A stretch of 64,000 nucleotides of DNA from Bactericera cockerelli. Taxonomy: Eukaryota > Arthropoda > Insecta > Hemiptera > Triozidae. The translations under genes were made by a program, and so were the position numbers. The DNA is taken from assembly GCA_024516035.1 (NCBI GenBank), contig CM044964.1, positions 26,684,866 through 26,748,865 on the forward strand. Direction: 5' to 3'. The notes beneath the pieces were generated by a model, which did no database searches, was not told the origin of the DNA, and worked only from the letters and a program-made list of their open reading frames with translations. Positions 61,696-64,000 of this stretch are shown here, in pieces (the stretch's first letter is position 1; every line of letters starts with the position of its first letter).

Positions 61696-62138
61696 TGAGT
61701 GTTTCACAGCCGTTTTTATTTCGTAGCCATGAAACAGGAGCTACTGTAGACGCTTGTGGTCTGTGTTGTAGCCTACCCATCCCGTAGTGTGCCTCCCCTC
61801 CGATGGGCGAGAAGTGACACAATACTTCCCAATTAGGTGCTGGGTCAACACGAGCGCACCGGAAGGTATCCCTTACAAACAATTGTAACCAAATTAAGAA
61901 TACAAATGTCTAAGGCATATCCAGATCCGATGTCTAAGCCATATCCATGTCCAATGTCTAAGCCATATCCAGATCCAATGTCTAAGCCATATCTAGATCC
62001 AATGTCTAAGCCATATGGCCATATCCATATCCAGGTCCAATGTCTAAGCCATATTCAGATCCAATGTCTAAGCCATATCCAGGTCCAATGTCTAAGCCAT
62101 ATCCAGATCCAATGTATAAGCCATATCCAGATCCAATG
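61096..62138 (+). repeat. 24-bp minisatellite, about 32 units, split by a SINE-B
   Basis: CCATATCCAGATCCAATGTC plus TAAG/TCAG. 24 is a multiple of 3, so two + frames are open (SKPYPDPM and QIQCLSHI repeats); neither looks like a gene. The first unit, ATGGACGTCCAGATCCAATG, matches the inverted SINE-C type-2 tail (ATGGACGCCCAAATCCAATG). Confidence 0.93.
61664..61908 (-). repeat. SINE-B copy inserted in the minisatellite
   Basis: T run, AAAGATGAGTGTTTCACAGC, body, and an end at TTAAGAATACAAA; the tRNA-like head is absent. Flanked on both sides by minisatellite units. Confidence 0.88.
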
Positions 62139-62141
62139 AGA

Positions 62142-62500
62142 GCTGCGATAACTCAGTGGTTAAGCAATCGCATGCCGTGCGGAAGGTCCGGGTTGAATAC
62201 CCCGTACAGACAAAAAAATTGTATTCTTTGGTTACAGTTATTTGTAAGAGATATACATTCCGGTTAACCCAGATCCTAAATTTAGGTTAGATATTTTGTT
62301 TGTAAGGGATACCTTCCGGTGCGCTCGTGTTGACCCAGCACCTAAGTGGGAAGTATTGTGTCACTTCTCGCCCATCAGAGGGGAGGCATACTACGGGATG
62401 GGCAAGCTACATGCTACAACACTGACCACAAGTGTCTACAGTAGCTCTTGTTTCATGGCTACAAAATAAAAAAGGCTGTGAAACACTCATCTTTAAAACA
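62142..62500 (+). repeat. SINE-B copy with an internal duplication, at the array end
   Basis: Head GCGATAACTCAGTGGTTAAG. TTTGTAAGAGATATACATTC and, again, TTTGTAAGGGATACCTTCCG show a partial duplication of the body; ends in an A-rich tail. Confidence 0.8.
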
Positions 62501-63535
62501 AAAAACAGAAAAAAATCATGTAATGACTTCTTTCTGTAGTGTCCTCAACACCGATGCCACATTTCCTCTATGTACCGCGAAACTCACTCTTTGTCGGAAG
62601 TACTCCCCTGCACGTCTCTCTTTAGTTTCAAGGAATTCAAGGACCATCATAGACTTAAAAATAGAATTGACTAGATCCAAGACAATAAGCATATTATTCT
62701 GTCCGAAAGTTTCATATTCCTAATCCAATTTGGAATTAATTTAATTGCATACTGTAGCCATATTGTAAAAAAATATTGTTCTACGTCTCATTAACATCCA
62801 CGTCAGTCCCAGCGGTGCCAGGGGTTAAACCCTCCATTCACTGGAAATTCACAAACCCGCTGCTACCCATATTAACCTCACCCAGCCTATATTAGTCCAG
62901 GGATAGTTTTGATGATGTTGGTTTTGTTTTGCGAATGTAAAAATAAATTTATATCCATCTTGTGTACCTAATGTGTATTTTTATAACATAATAATGTCAT
63001 CCCAGCTAGATAAGTCCCATTACTCCAGTAGTAGTAAGCCCAAGACGCATTATTGTGGTGGACTTTCCAAAAGATGGCGAATAGATGGGAACAAAATAAT
63101 GTCGATTGAGATTCAGTTAGAAATAATTTACTTGTACATTTATAAACTGTTCAATTTGTAGAACAAAGTTGGATAAAATTAAATATAACATTAATAAGAA
63201 GCAATGACATAGTAAAATTATCTCTTGCAGGCTGGGGGTGCCAATGAGTTATCATTTATCAGATCTAGGTATATTGCATTTTCATTCCCAATAAATAATG
63301 AGACTTTGTTTAGAACGTCAGAGTAAAGGGACTCTTTAGTCTCATTCAGTACTGTTTTGTAGGCACTCTTCGTTTGCAAACAGGCGCAACAGATGTTGTT
63401 TTACTGGTAATTTCAAGGTCAAAAAGCAAGCAAGCAAGCCTTTCATAAACTACGTAGCTATGGCAACCAGGCGTGGCTGTGTTAAGGAGCTTCGGCATCA
63501 ACCCGGACCAAAAGAAAAAAAAGGGGTCAAGTCCT
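62501..63535. other. Intergenic
   Basis: No gene. SINE body fragment at 62800-62895 (CATATTAACCTCACCCAGCC) and a SINE-F scrap near 63000-63060. Confidence 0.45.
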
Positions 63536-63539
63536 AATC

Positions 63540-63785
63540 TTCTTACTCTATTACCTACTCTGTCTTATTCCGTTCAAAGTACAACAGTACTTCATGGAGC
63601 TGTAATGGAATTGAAATGTACATGAAAATAAATAAAGATACTTATTTAAAAAAAAGCAGGGTCGACGTTGTCCAACCTTATTGTTGAGATTGGTTGGCTT
63701 TGGCACATTTTTTACGGCTGGGTGCCCTTCCGAATGCCAACGATTTTATTTGATTGAACGTCCTGGATTAGGATGGGGGTTTTCA
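63540..63785 (-). repeat. SINE-C type-1 tail split by a small poly(A)-ended insert
   Basis: ACTCTGTCTTATTCCGTTCA, an insert of about 75 bp ending in an A run (about 63580-63654), then GCAGGGTCGACGTTGTCCAA and GGGTGCCCTTCCGAATGCCA. Confidence 0.7.
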
Positions 63786-64000
63786 AGTCCTAGGGCGAAA
63801 TTAATAGACAAATTCTAAATCACAAGTCACTGCTAAGTGTTGGTTTTCCCTATCTTACACAGTACGCAATCTGTGACTTAACGCCACAGAGGTATTACAA
63901 AAACGTCTATTAATTCCGCCCCTAATGTCTATGTAAAATCATTAATTTCATATTTTTAGTGTTAGGAATTCGCGAAATATCATTCGCAATATCTTGAGAA
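63786..64000. other. Window end, nothing recognised
   Basis: AT-rich; no feature supported. Confidence 0.5.

Noticed and set aside
61071..61787. 238-aa and 187-aa frames of SKPYPDPM and QIQCLSHI repeats
   Set aside because: 24-bp minisatellite open in two frames, interrupted by a SINE, with no start context or domain.

Overview
The window is nuclear DNA of an animal, almost certainly a hexapod. It is AT-rich, with long introns, GT-AG splice sites, dense tRNA-like and 5S-rRNA-like short repeats, a Helitron-type element, TTAA-flanked inverted-repeat elements and a fragment of a retrotransposon with a restriction-like endonuclease. The hexapod call leans on the third gene, which resembles the insect Osiris family (DUF1676). 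I cannot name the order with confidence.

Three genes are supported. (1) The last two exons of an Hmx/H6-type homeobox gene lie on the + strand at 951-3087; earlier exons are outside the window. (2) A complete 14-exon Mcm7 gene, one subunit of the MCM2-7 replicative helicase, lies on the + strand at 32508-50948. Its exons sum to 724 residues once one extra A in exon 1 is allowed for, and E2F-like and NRF1-like motifs lie upstream. (3) A four-exon gene for a secreted or membrane Osiris-like protein lies on the - strand at 53733-59425. It has a signal peptide, a two-cysteine segment, long acidic low-complexity exons, a hydrophobic Lys-punctuated block and a Gly-rich tail. The 29 kb between Hmx and Mcm7 (3.5-32.0 kb) holds no gene I can support. 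It is filled with repeats, kilobase-scale polypyrimidine/polypurine tracts and a poor-quality homopolymer-rich stretch (24.0-26.4 kb) beside a 100-N gap.

The most unusual signal is a set of tandem arrays seeded at gene-structure boundaries. In Mcm7 the last bases of exons 7, 9, 10 and 12, together with their splice donors, are repeated 3, 5, about 18 and about 46 times into the following intron. The start of exon 13 with its acceptor is present three times. The polypyrimidine stretch before exon 7 is a tandem array. The last codons plus stop are repeated into the 3' flank of Mcm7, and a 30-bp array starts at the Hmx stop codon and a 17-bp array at the Osiris-like stop codon. The units differ in length and sequence, so what recurs is where they start.

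A second notable event is a 5'-truncated retrotransposon inserted across the Mcm7 intron 11/exon 12 junction. Its 31-bp target-site duplication left two copies of the splice acceptor. At least seven short-repeat families are present. One has a 5S rRNA head and shares its body with a family that has a tRNA head. Several repeats are nested, which allows relative dating; for example, a transposon with 31-bp terminal inverted repeats interrupts the intron 9 donor array.
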